A stretch of DNA of 64,000 nucleotides from Paragordius varius (lineage: Eukaryota; Nematomorpha), in assembly GCA_964247055.1 (NCBI GenBank), contig OZ176053.1, forward strand, positions 13,020,001 to 13,084,000, read 5' to 3'. Every line of letters begins with the position of its first letter. Position 1 is the stretch's first letter. Below, in pieces: positions 52,178 to 64,000 of this stretch. The position numbers and the translations under genes were made by a program. The notes below the pieces were generated by a model, which did no database searches, had not been told where the DNA came from, and was given only the letters and a program-made list of their open reading frames with translations.

Positions 52178-52885
52178 CTCTTAGCAAGACTACATCAAAT
52201 AATAGAGATAGTTTGACAAATTCTTTCATATCCGATTTTTACAACGATACTTTAAAAATTTATGTATAAAACTAGTCGCATCAATACTCAAGTTAAACTT
52301 TGTCCTTAAAAATCGGATATTGGTCACCGGTGAACAAAACTATTTTTTATACATTCTTTTAGTAAGACTACATTAAAATATAGAGATAGTTTGACAAATT
52401 CTTTCATATCCGATTTTTACAACGATACTTTAAAAATTTATGTATAAAACTAGTCGCATCAATACTCAAGTTAAACTTTGTCAAAAATCGGATATTGGTC
52501 ACCGGTGAACAAAACTATTTTTTATAATTCTTTTAGTATGACTACATCAAAATATAGAGATAGTTTGACAAACTCTTTATTATCTGATTTTTACAACGAT
52601 ACTTTAAAAATTAATGTATAATTTAGCATACGACAATATTCAAGTTAAACTTTGTCCTTAAAAATCGGATATTGGTAACCGGTGAACGAAACTATTTTCT
52701 ATACATTCTCTTAGAAGGACTACATTAAAATATAGAGATAGTTTGACAAACTCTTTCATATCCGATTTTTACAACGATACTTTAAAAATTAATGTATAAA
52801 ACTAATCGCATCAATACTCAAGTTAAACTTTGTCTTTAAAAATCGGATATTGGTCACCGGTGAACAAAATTATTTTTTATACATT
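52178..52885 (+). repeat. Domain 2-type segment captured in HOR block C
   Basis: Same four monomers and same junctions as 38605-39312, at an offset of 13573. The segment is missing from block B, where monomers 34-44 are deleted. Confidence 0.85.
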
Positions 52886-54696
52886 CTCTTAGTAAGACTA
52901 CATGAAAATATAGAGATAGTTTGACAGACTCTTTCATATCCGATTTTTACAACGATACTTTATAAATTAATGTATTAAACTAGTCGCATCAATATTCAAG
53001 TTAAACTTTGTCCTTAAAACTCGGATATTGGTCACGGTGAACAAAATAATTTTTTATACATTCTCTTAGCAAGACTACATCAAATAATAGAGATAGTTTG
53101 ACAAACTCCTTCATATCCGATTTTTACAACGATACTTTATAAATTAATGTATAAAACTAGTCGTATCAATAAGTCGCATCAATACTCAAGTTAAACTTTG
53201 TCCTTAAACATCGGATATTGGTCACCGGTGAACAAAATAATTTTTTATACATTCTCTTAGTAAGACTACATCAAAATATAGAGATAGTTTGACAAACTCT
53301 TTCATATCTGATTTTTACAACGATACTTTAAAAATTATGGTATTAAACCAGTCGCATCAATACTCAAGTTAAACTTTGTCCTTAAAAATCGGATATTGGT
53401 CACCGGTGAACAAAATAATTTTTTATACATTCTCTTAGCAAGACTACATCAAATAATAGAGATAGTTTGACAAACTCTTTCATATCCGATTTTTACAACG
53501 ATACTTTATAAATTAATGTATAAAACTAGTCGTATCAATAAGTCGCATCAATACTCAAGTTAAACTTTGTCCTTAAAAATCGGATATTGGTTACCGGTGA
53601 ACAAAATAATCTTTTATACATTCTCTTAGTAAGACTACATCAAATTATAGAGATAGTTTGACAAACTCTTTCATATCCGAATTTTACAACGATACTTTAA
53701 AAATTATGGTATAACCAGTCGCATCAATACTCAAGTTAAACTTTGTCCTTAAAAATCGGATATTGGTCACCGGTGAACAAAATTATTTTTTATACATTCT
53801 CTTAGTAAGACTACATCAAAATATAGAGATATTTTGACAAACTCTTTCATATCCGATTTTTACAACGATACTTTAAAAATTAATGTGTTAATCTAGTCGC
53901 ATTAATACTCAAGTTAAACTTTGTCCTTAAAAATCGGATATTGGTCACCGGTGAACAAAATAATTTTTTATACATTCTCTTAGTAAGACTACATCAAAAT
54001 ATAGAGATAGTTTGACAAACTCTTTCTATATCCGAATTTTACAACGATACTTTAAAAATTAATGTGTTAAACTAGTCGCATACTCAAGTTAAACTTTGTC
54101 CTTAAAAATCGGATTTTGGTCACCGGTGAACAAAATTATTTTTTATACATTCTCTTAGTAAGACTACATTAAAATATAGAGATAGTTTGACAAACTCTTT
54201 CATATCCGATTTTTACAACGATACTTTAAAAATTAATGTATAAAACTAGTCGTATCAATAAATCGTATCAATACTCAAGTTAAACTTTGTCCTTAAAAAT
54301 CGGATATTGGTCACCGGTGAACAAAATTATTTTTTATACATTCTCTTAGTAGGACTACATTAAAATATAGAGATATTTTGACAAACTCTTTCATATCCGA
54401 TTTTTACAACGATACTTTAAAAATTAATGTGTTAAACTAGTCGCATTAATAATCAAGTTAAACTTTGTCCTTAAAAATCGGATATTGGTCACCGGTGAAC
54501 AAAATAATTTTTTATACATTCTCTTAGTAAGACTACATCAAAATATAGAGATAGTTTGACAAACTCTTTCCATATCCGATTTTTACAACGATACTTTAAA
54601 AATTAATGTGTTAAACTAGTCGCATCAATACTCAAGTTAAACTTTGTCCTTAAAAATCGGATATTGGTCACCGAACAAAATTATTTTTTATACATT

Positions 54697-57600
54697 CTCT
54701 TAGTAAGACTACTTCAAAATATAGAGATAGTTTGACAAACTCTTTCATATCCGATTAAAAATTAATGTATTAAACTAGTCGCATCAATATTCAAGTTAAA
54801 CTTTGTCCTTAAAAATCGGATATTGGTCACCGGTGAACAAAATAATTTTTTATACATTCTAGTAAGACTACATCAAAATATAGAGATAGTTTGACAAACT
54901 CTTTCCATATCCGATTTTTACAACGATACTTTAAAAATTAATGTATTAAACTAGTCGCATGATTACTCAAGTTAAACTTTGTCCTTAAAAATCGGATATT
55001 GGTCCCCGGTGAACCAAATAATTTTTTATACATTCTCTTAGTAAGACTACATCAAAATATAGAGATAGTTTGACAAACTCTTTCATATCCGATTTTTACA
55101 ACGATACTTTAAAAATTAATGTATTAAACTAGTCGCATCAATACTCAAGTTAAACTTTGTCCTTAAAAATCGGATATTGGTCACCGGTGAACAAAATTAT
55201 TTTTTATACATTCTCTTAGTAAGACTACATCAAATAATAGAGATAGTTTGACAAACTCTTTCATATCCGATTTTTACAACGATACTTTATAAATTAATGT
55301 ATAAAACTAGTCGTATCAATAAGTCGCATCAATACTCAAGTTAAACTTATCCTTAAAAATCGGATATTGGTCCCCGGTGAACAAAATAATTTTTTATACA
55401 TTCTCTTAGTAAGACTACATCAAAATATAAAGATAGTTTGACAAACTCTTTCATATCCGATTTTTACAACGATACTTTAAAAATTAATGTATTAAACTAG
55501 TCGCATCAATACTCAAGTTAAACTTTGTCCTTAAAAATCGGATATTGGTCACCGGTAAACAAAATAATTTTTTATACATTCTCTTAGCAAGACTACATCA
55601 AATAATAGAGATAGTTTGACAAACTCTTTCATATCCGATTTTTACAACGATACTATATAAATTAATGTATAAAACTAGTCGTATCAATAAGTCGCATCAA
55701 TACTCAAGTTAAACTTTGTCCTTAAAAATCGGATATTGGTTACCGGTGAACAAAATAATCTTTTATACATTCTCTTAGTAAGACTACATCAAATTATAGA
55801 GATAGTTTGACAAACTCTTTCATAATTTTACAACGATACTTTAAAAATTATGGTATAACCAGTCGCATCAATACTCAAGTTAAACTTTGTCCTTAAAAAT
55901 CGGATATTGGTCACCGGTGAACAAAATTATTTTTTATACATTCTCTTAGTAAGACTACATCAAAATATAGAGATATTTTGACAAACTCTTTCATATCCGA
56001 TTTTTACAACGATACTTTAAAAATTAATGTGTTAATCTAGTCGCATTAATACTCAAGTTAAACTTTGTCCTTAAAAATCGGATATTGGTCACCGGTGAAC
56101 AAAATAATTTTTTATACATTCTCTTAGTAAGACTACATCAAAATATAGAGATAGTTTGATAAACTCTTTCCATATCCGAATTTTACAACGATACTTTAAA
56201 AATTAATGTGTTAAACTAGTCGCATACTCAAGTTAAACTTTGTCCTTAAAAATCGGATATTGGTCACCGGTGAACAAAATTATTTTTTATACATTCTCTT
56301 AGTAAGACTACATTAAAATATAGAGATAGTTTGACAAACTCTTTCATATCCGATTTTTACAACGATACTTTAAAAATTAATGTATAAAACTAGTCGTATC
56401 AATAAATCGTATCAATACTCAAGTTAAACTTTGTCCTTAAAAATCGGATATTGGTCACCGGTGAACAAAATTATTTTTTATACATTCTCTTAGTAGGACT
56501 ACATTAAAATATAGAGATAGTTTGGCAAACTCTTTCATATCCGATTTTTACAACGATACTTTAAAAATTAATGTATTAAACTAGTCGCATCAATACTCAA
56601 GTTAAACTTTGTCCTTAAAAATCGGATATTGGTCATCGGTGAACAAAATAATTTTTTATACATTCTCTTAGCAAGACTACATCAAATAATAGAGATAGTT
56701 TGACAAACTCTTTCATATCCGATTATTACAACAATACTTTATATATTAATGTATAAAACTAATCGTATCAATAAGTCGCATCAATACTCAAGTTAAACTT
56801 TGTCCTTAAAAATCGGATATTGGTCACCGGTGAACAAAATAATTTTTTATACATTCTCTTAGTAAGACTACATCAAAATATAGAGATAGTTTGACAAACT
56901 CTTTCATATCCGGATTGTACAACGATACTTTAAAAATTATGGTATTAAACCAGTCGCATCAATACTCAAGTTAAACTTTGTCCTTAAAAATCGGATATTG
57001 GTCACCGGTGAACAAAATTACTTTTTATACATTCTCTTAGTAAGACTACATCAAAATATAGAGATAGTTTGACAAACTCTTTCATATCCGATTTTTACAA
57101 CGATACTTTAAAAATTAATGTATTAAACTAGTCGCATCAATATTCAAGTTAAACTTTGTCCTTAAAAATCGGATATTGGTCACCGGTGAACAAAATAATT
57201 TTTTATACATTCTCTTAGCAAGACTACATCAAATAATAGAGATAGTTTGACAAACTCTTTCATATCCGATTTTTACAACGATACTTTATAAATTAATGTA
57301 TAAAACTAGTCGTATCAATAAGTCGCATCAATACTCAAGTTAAACTTTGTCCTTAAAAATCGGATATTGGTCACCGGTGAACAAAATAATCTTTTATACA
57401 TTCTCTTAGTAAGACTACATCAAATTATAGAGATAGTTTGACAAACTCTTTCATATCCGATTTTTACAACGATACTTTAAAAATTATGGTATAACCAGTC
57501 GCATCAATACTCAAGTTAAACTTTGTCCTTAAAAATCGGATATTGGTCACCGGTGAACAAAATTATTTTTTATACATTCTCTTAGCAAGACTACATCAAA

Positions 57601-60600
57601 TAATAGAGATAGTTTGACAAACTCCTTCATATCCGATTTTTACAACGATACTTTATAAATTAATGTATAAAACTAGTCGTATCAATAAGTCGCATCAATA
57701 CTCAAGTTAAACTTTGTCCTTAAACATCGGATATTGGTCACCGGTGAACAAAATAATTTTTTATACATTCTCTTAGTAAGACTACATCAAAATATAGAGA
57801 TAGTTTGACAAACTCTTTCATATCTGATTTTTACAACGATACTTTAAAAATTATGGTATTAAACCAGTCGCATCAATACTCAAGTTAAACTTTGTCCTTA
57901 AAAATCGGATATTGGTCACCGGTGAACAAAATAATTTTTTATACATTCTCTTAGCAAGACTACATCAAATAATAGAGATAGTTTGACAAACTCTTTCATA
58001 TCCGATTTTTACAACGATACTTTATAAATTAATGTATAAAACTAGTCGTATCAATAAGTCGCATCAATACTCAAGTTAAACTTTGTCCTTAAAAATCGGA
58101 TATTGGTCACCGGTGAACAAAATAATCTTTTATACATTCTCTTAGTAAGACTACATCAAATTATAGAGATAGTTTGACAAACTCTTTCATATCCGATTTT
58201 TACAACGATACTTTAAAAATTATGGTATAACCAGTCGCATCAATACTCAAGTTAATCTTTGTCCTTAAAAATCGGATATTGGTCACCGGTGAACAAAATT
58301 ATTTTTTATACATTCTCTTAGTAAGACTACATCAAAATATAGAGATATTTTGACAAACTCTTTCATATCCGATTTTTACAACGATACTTTAAAAATTAAT
58401 GTGTTAAACTAGTCGCATTAATACTCAAGTTAAACTTTGTCCTTAAAAATCGGATATTGGTCACCGGTGAACAAAATTATTTTTTATACATTCTCTTAGT
58501 AAGACTACATCAAAATATAGAGATATTTTGACAAACTCTTTCATATCCGATTTTTACAACGATACTTTATAAATTAATGTATAAAACTAGTCGTATCAAT
58601 AAGTCGCATCGTTAAACTTTGTCCTTAAAAATCGGATATTGGTCACCGGTGAACAAAATAATCTTTTATACATTCTCTTAGTAAGACTACATCAAATTAT
58701 AGAGATAGTTTGACAAACTCTTTCATATCCGATTTTTACAACGATACTTTAAAAATTATGGTATAACCAGTCGCATCAATACTCAAGTTAAACTTTGTCC
58801 TTAAAAATCGGATATTGGTCACCGGTGAACAAAATTATTTTTTATACATTCTCTTAGTAAGACTACATCAAAATATAGAGATATTTTGACAAACTCTTTC
58901 ATATCCGATTTTTACAACGATACTTTAAAAATTTATGTATTAAACTAGTCGCATCAATACTCAAGTTAAACTTTGTCCTTAAAAATCGGATATTGGTCAT
59001 CGGTGAACAAAATAATTTTTTATACATTCTCTTAGCAAGACTACATCAAATAATAGAGATAGTTTGACAAACTCTTTATATCCGATTATTACAACAATAC
59101 TTTATATATTAATGTATAAAACTAATCGTATCAATAAGTCGCATCAATACTCAAGTTAAACTTTGTCCTTAAAAATCGGATATTGGTCACCGGTGAACAA
59201 AATAATTTTTTATACATTCTCTTAGTAAGACTACATCAAAATATAGAGATAGTTTGACAAACTCTTTCATATCCGGATTGTACAACGATACTTTAAAAAT
59301 TATGGCATTAAACCAGTCGCATCAATACTCAAGTTAAACTTTGTCCTTAAAAATCGGATATTGGTCACCGGTGAACAAAATAATTTTTTATACATTCTCT
59401 TAGCAAGACTACATCAAATAATAGAGATAATTTGACAAACTCTTTCATATCCGATTTTTACAACGATACTTTATAAATTAATGTATAAAACTAGTCGTAT
59501 CAATAAGTCGCATCAATACTCAAGTTAAACTTTGTCCTTAAAAATCGATATTGGTTACCAGTGAACAAAATAATCTTTTATACATTCTCTTAGTAAGACT
59601 ACATCAAATTATAGAGATAGTTTGACAAACTCTTTCATATCCGATTTTTACAACGATACTTTAAAAATTATGGTATAACCAGTCGCATCAATACTCAAGT
59701 TAAACTTTGTCCTTAAAAATCGGATATTGGTCACCGGTGAACAAAATAATTTTTTATACATTCTCTTAGCAAGACTACATCAAATAATAGAGATAGTTTG
59801 ACAAACTCTTTCATATCCGATTTTTACAACGATACTTTATAAATTAATGTATAAAACTAGTCGTATCAATAAGTCGCATCAATACTCAAGTTAAACTTTG
59901 TCCTTAAAAATCGGATATTGGTCACCGGTGAACAAAATAATCTTTTATACATTCTCTTAGTAAGACTACATCAAATTATAGAGATAGTTTGACAAACTCT
60001 TTCATATCCGATTTTTACAACGATACTTTAAAAATTATGGTATAACCAGTCGCATCAATACTCAAGTTAAACTTTGTCCTTAAAAATCGGATATTGGTCA
60101 CCGGTGAACAAAATTATTTTTTATACATTCTCTTAGCAAGACTACATCAAATAATAGAGATAGTTTGACAAATTCTTTCATATCCGATTTTTACAACGAT
60201 ACTTTAAAAATTTATGTATAAAACTAGTCGCATCAATACTCAAGTTAAACTTTGTCCTTAAAAATCGGATATTGGTCACCGGTGAACAAAACTATTTTTT
60301 ATACATTCTTTTAGTAAGACTACATTAAAATATAGAGATAGTTTGACAAATTCTTTCATATCCGATTTTTACAACGATACTTTAAAAATTTATGTATAAA
60401 ACTAGTCGCATCAATACTCAAGTTAAACTTTGTCAAAAATCGGATATTGGTCACCGGTGAACAAAACTATTTTTTATAATTCTTTTAGTATGACTACATC
60501 AAAATATAGAGATAGTTTGACAAACTCTTTATTATCTGATTTTTACAACGATACTTTAAAAATTAATGTATAATTTAGCATACGACAATATTCAAGTTAA

Positions 60601-62648
60601 ACTTTGTCCTTAAAAATCGGATATTGGTAACCGGTGAACGAAACTATTTTCTATACATTCTCTTAGAAGGACTACATTAAAATATAGAGATAGTTTGACA
60701 AACTCTTTCATATCCGATTTTTACAACGATACTTTAAAAATTAATGTATAAAACTAATCGCATCAATACTCAAGTTAAACTTTGTCTTTAAAAATCGGAT
60801 ATTGGTCACCGGTGAACAAAATTATTTTTTATACATTCTCTTAGTAAGACTACATGAAAATATAGAGATAGTTTGACAGACTCTTTCATATCCGATTTTT
60901 ACAACGATACTTTATAAATTAATGTATTAAACTAGTCGCATCAATATTCAAGTTAAACTTTGTCCTTAAAACTCGGATATTGGTCACGGTGAACAAAATA
61001 ATTTTTTATACATTCTCTTAGCAAGACTACATCAAATAATAGAGATAGTTTGACAAACTCCTTCATATCCGATTTTTACAACGATACTTTATAAATTAAT
61101 GTATAAAACTAGTCGTATCAATAAGTCGCATCAATACTCAAGTTAAACTTTGTCCTTAAACATCGGATATTGGTCACCGGTGAACAAAATAATTTTTTAT
61201 ACATTCTCTTAGTAAGACTACATCAAAATATAGAGATAGTTTGACAAACTCTTTCATATCTGATTTTTACAACGATACTTTAAAAATTATGGTATTAAAC
61301 CAGTCGCATCAATACTCAAGTTAAACTTTGTCCTTAAAAATCGGATATTGGTCACCGGTGAACAAAATAATTTTTTATACATTCTCTTAGCAAGACTACA
61401 TCAAATAATAGAGATAGTTTGACAAACTCTTTCATATCCGATTTTTACAACGATACTTTATAAATTAATGTATAAAACTAGTCGTATCAATAAGTCGCAT
61501 CAATACTCAAGTTAAACTTTGTCCTTAAAAATCGGATATTGGTTACCGGTGAACAAAATAATCTTTTATACATTCTCTTAGTAAGACTACATCAAATTAT
61601 AGAGATAGTTTGACAAACTCTTTCATATCCGAATTTTACAACGATACTTTAAAAATTATGGTATAACCAGTCGCATCAATACTCAAGTTAAACTTTGTCC
61701 TTAAAAATCGGATATTGGTCACCGGTGAACAAAATTATTTTTTATACATTCTCTTAGTAAGACTACATCAAAATATAGAGATATTTTGACAAACTCTTTC
61801 ATATCCGATTTTTACAACGATACTTTAAAAATTAATGTGTTAATCTAGTCGCATTAATACTCAAGTTAAACTTTGTCCTTAAAAATCGGATATTGGTCAC
61901 CGGTGAACAAAATAATTTTTTATACATTCTCTTAGTAAGACTACATCAAAATATAGAGATAGTTTGACAAACTCTTTCTATATCCGAATTTTACAACGAT
62001 ACTTTAAAAATTAATGTGTTAAACTAGTCGCATACTCAAGTTAAACTTTGTCCTTAAAAATCGGATATTGGTCACCGGTGAACAAAATTATTTTTTATAC
62101 ATTCTCTTAGTAAGACTACATTAAAATATAGAGATAGTTTGACAAACTCTTTCATATCCGATTTTTACAACGATACTTTAAAAATTAATGTATAAAACTA
62201 GTCGTATCAATAAATCGTATCAATACTCAAGTTAAACTTTGTCCTTAAAAATCGGATATTGGTCACCGGTGAACAAAATTATTTTTTATACATTCTCTTA
62301 GTAGGACTACATTAAAATATAGAGATATTTTGACAAACTCTTTCATATCCGATTTTTACAACGATACTTTAAAAATTAATGTGTTAAACTAGTCGCATTA
62401 ATAATCAAGTTAAACTTTGTCCTTAAAAATCGGATATTGGTCACCGGTGAACAAAATAATTTTTTATACATTCTCTTAGTAAGACTACATCAAAATATAG
62501 AGATAGTTTGACAAACTCTTTCCATATCCGATTTTTACAACGATACTTTAAAAATTAATGTGTTAAACTAGTCGCATCAATACTCAAGTTAAACTTTGTC
62601 CTTAAAAATCGGATATTGGTCACCGAACAAAATTATTTTTTATACATT
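54697..62648 (+). repeat. HOR block D (7952 bp, 44 monomers)
   Basis: Contains monomers 1-21, 27-44, an extra type-8 monomer and 45-48. It is the most complete form of the unit shared by B, C and D. Monomer 7 (55772-55942) is only 171 bp because five bases of the left arm are gone (CATAATTTTAC), and monomer 32 lacks one G (AAAATCGATATT). Monomer 11 has the ordinary CATATCCGATTTT where A, B and C have CTATCCGGATTG, which suggests local conversion. Confidence 0.88.
60130..60837 (+). repeat. Domain 2-type segment captured in HOR block D
   Basis: Same four monomers and same junctions as 38605-39312 and 52178-52885, at an offset of 7952 from block C. Identical junctions in A, C and D show that the capture was amplified as part of the HOR and did not happen repeatedly. 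Confidence 0.85.
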
Positions 62649-64000
62649 CTCTTAGTAAGACTACTTGAAAATATAGAGATAGTTTGACAAACTCTTTCAT
62701 ATCCGATTAAAAATTAATGTATTAAACTAGTCGCATCAATATTCAAGTTAAACTTTGTCCTTAAAAATCGGATATTGGTCACCGGTGAACAAAATAATTT
62801 TTATACATTCTAGTAAGACTACATCAAAATATAGAGATAGTTTGACAAACTCTTTCCATATCCGATTTTTACAACGATACTTTAAAAATTAATGTATTAA
62901 ACTAGTCGCATGATTACTCAAGTTAAACTTTGTCCTTAAAAATCGGATATTGGTCCCCGGTGAACCAAATAATTTTTTATACATTCTCTTAGTAAGACTA
63001 CATCAAAATATAGAGATAGTTTGACAAACTCTTTCATATCCGATTTTTACAACGATACTTTAAAAATTAATGTATTAAACTAGTCGCATCAATACTCAAG
63101 TTAAACTTTGTCCTTAAAAATCGGATATTGGTCACCGGTGAACAAAATTATTTTTTATACATTCTCTTAGTAAGACTACATCAAATAATAGAGATAGTTT
63201 GACAAACTCTTTCATATCCGATTTTTACAACGATACTTTATAAATTAATGTATAAAACTAGTCGTATCAATAAGTCGCATCAATACTCAAGTTAAACTTA
63301 TCCTTAAAAATCGGATATTGGTCCCCGGTGAACAAAATAATTTTTTATACATTCTCTTAGCAAGACTACATCAAAATATAAAGATAGTTTGACAAACTCT
63401 TTCATATCCGATTTTTACAACGATACTTTAAAAATTAATGTATTAAACTAGTCGCATCAATACTCAAGTTAAACTTTGTCCTTAAAAATCGGATATTGGT
63501 CACCGGTAAACAAAATAATTTTTTATACATTCTCTTAGCAAGACTACATCAAATAATAGAGATAGTTTGACAAACTCTTTCATATCCGATTTTTACAACG
63601 ATACTTTATAAATTAATGTATAAAACTAGTCGTATCAATAAGTCGCATCAATACTCAAGTTAAACTTTGTCCTTAAAAATCGGATATTGGTTACCGGTGA
63701 ACAAAATAATCTTTTATACATTCTCTTAGTAAGACTACATCAAATTATAGAGATAGTTTGACAAACTCTTTCATATCCGAATTTTACAACGATACTTTAA
63801 AAATTATGGTATAACCAGTCGCATCAATACTCAAGTTAAACTTTGTCCTTAAAAATCGGATATTGGTCACCGGTGAACAAAATTATTTTTTATACATTCT
63901 CTTAGTAAGACTACATCAAAATATAGAGATATTTTGACAAACTCTTTCATATCCGATTTTTACAACGATACTTTAAAAATTAATGTGTTAATCTAGTCGC
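62649..64000 (+). repeat. HOR block E (start only, 7 full monomers and one partial)
   Basis: Monomers 1-8 start at 62649, 62810, 62986, 63164, 63354, 63532, 63723 and 63899; the last is cut by the window end. Monomer 1 is 161 bp here (one T fewer than in other blocks) and has CTTGAAAAT. Monomer 5 begins GCAAG instead of GTAAG. The array therefore continues to the right. Confidence 0.88.

Larger units (their letters stand above)
46916..54696 (+). repeat. HOR block C (7781 bp, 43 monomers)
   Basis: Contains monomers 1-6, a fused 7/8 monomer (47990), 9-21 (block A + 14487), 27-44 (+13573), an extra type-8 monomer (53799) and 45-48 at 53977, 54152, 54343 and 54521. The fusion and a one-base loss in monomer 6 (GTTTACAAAC) explain why it is shorter than block D. 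Confidence 0.88.
1..64000 (+). repeat. Uninterrupted satellite DNA array, 178-bp monomer family
   Basis: The window consists entirely of head-to-tail copies of one AT-rich monomer, with no unique spacer or inverted block seen. The usual period is 178 bp, a common variant is 191 bp, and recurrent deletion variants run from 161 to 177 bp. Landmarks in the 178-bp register are CTCTTAGTAAG (1-11), AGTTTGACAAACT (33-45), ATATCCGATTTTTA (51-64), ACTAGT (94-99), TAAAAATCGGATAT (130-143), TCACCGGTGA (147-156) and an A/T-rich tail. I count 26 monomers in domain 1 and 216 from 24990 onward, and estimate about 115 between. The consensus has stop codons in all three phases of both strands, and 178 is not a multiple of three, so reading frames are closed by the repeat itself; I support no coding region. 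The length and uniformity fit centromeric or pericentromeric heterochromatin (inference). The family is not recognised. Confidence 0.98.
24990..64000 (+). repeat. Domain 3: very long higher-order repeat, 33-48 monomers per unit
   Basis: 216 monomers (the last partial) follow a reproducible order, numbered 1-48 here from the first monomer of block A. The best anchors are monomer 48 (3-bp loss giving GGTCACCGAAC, at 32221, 40915, 46885, 54666 and 62618), monomer 1 (162 bp), monomer 2 (starts CATTCTAGTAAG), monomer 27 (9-bp loss giving GCATCGTTAAAC) and monomer 40 (GGTCACGGTG at 25134, 30763, 39457, 53030 and 60982). Anchor spacing gives block lengths of 8694, 5970, 7781 and 7952 bp. Few single-base differences between blocks were noticed, so the amplification is recent. 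Confidence 0.9.

Noticed and set aside
1-64000. CRISPR-like array of repeats
   Set aside because: The repeated unit occupies the whole period with no unique spacers, and no cas genes are present.
1-64000. Protein-coding reading frames
   Set aside because: The consensus has stop codons in all three phases on both strands and 178 is not a multiple of three, so any open stretch is short and repeats with the array. No start, domain or codon bias supports a gene.
1-64000. Telomeric or interstitial telomere repeats
   Set aside because: TTAG occurs within CTCTTAGTAAG once per monomer, but never as short tandem telomere units.
1-64000. Bacterial or organellar origin
   Set aside because: Tens of kilobases of a pure monomer array with HOR structure are known from eukaryotic heterochromatin, and no bacterial or organelle gene is present.
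24990-64000. Assembly duplication as the sole source of HOR blocks
   Set aside because: Blocks differ by private substitutions, indels and whole-monomer gains or losses, so they are distinct loci; exact copy number still depends on read support.
1-64000. Assignment to a named satellite family or species
   Set aside because: The length is shared by many unrelated plant and animal satellites and I do not recognise the sequence with confidence.

Overview
The whole 64 kb window is one AT-rich tandem satellite array. By reading I find no gene, RNA gene, transposon or unique spacer in it. The basic monomer is 178 bp (about 27.5% GC in my hand consensus), always in the same head-to-tail orientation, with a 191-bp version carrying a 13-bp internal duplication. 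I estimate about 357 monomers. A satellite of nucleosome-like length, kept uninterrupted for 64 kb and arranged in multi-kb higher-order repeats (HORs), suggests a centromeric or heterochromatic array in a eukaryote. A flowering plant or an insect would both fit. I do not recognise the family and cannot name the species.

Layout. Domain 1 (1-4654) has 26 monomers and contains a 7-monomer segmental duplication at an offset of about 3.4 kb. Domain 2 (4655-23746) mixes the basic type with a diverged 'B' type, in which a block of about 17 bp in the centre of the monomer is replaced. It is a patchwork of overlapping duplications of 0.6-3.1 kb at offsets of about 1.07, 3.54, 4.25, 6.55, 7.42 and 8.13 kb. 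A short transition (23747-24989) leads into domain 3 (24990-64000). Domain 3 is a very long HOR of 33-48 monomers per unit: block Z (24990-32251, rearranged), A (32252-40945, 8694 bp, 48 monomers), B (40946-46915, 5970 bp, 33), C (46916-54696, 7781 bp, 43), D (54697-62648, 7952 bp, 44) and the start of E (62649-64000). The length differences between A, B, C and D are accounted for by a few whole-monomer events and small indels, which gives a relative history of the blocks.

Each basic monomer carries three dyad symmetries: 14-bp inverted arms 65 bp apart, the 10-bp palindrome TCACCGGTGA, and AGTTTGACAAACT. If the array is centromeric these are the most plausible functional elements, either as cruciform-forming DNA or as protein sites, but that is inference. 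The most striking single site is a 33-bp near-perfect palindrome at 7847-7879. It looks like a templated (hairpin-copied) mutation of the short natural dyad.

All monomer coordinates use the register in which a monomer starts at CTCTTAG; base 1 of the window is such a start. Counts and identities were made by eye.
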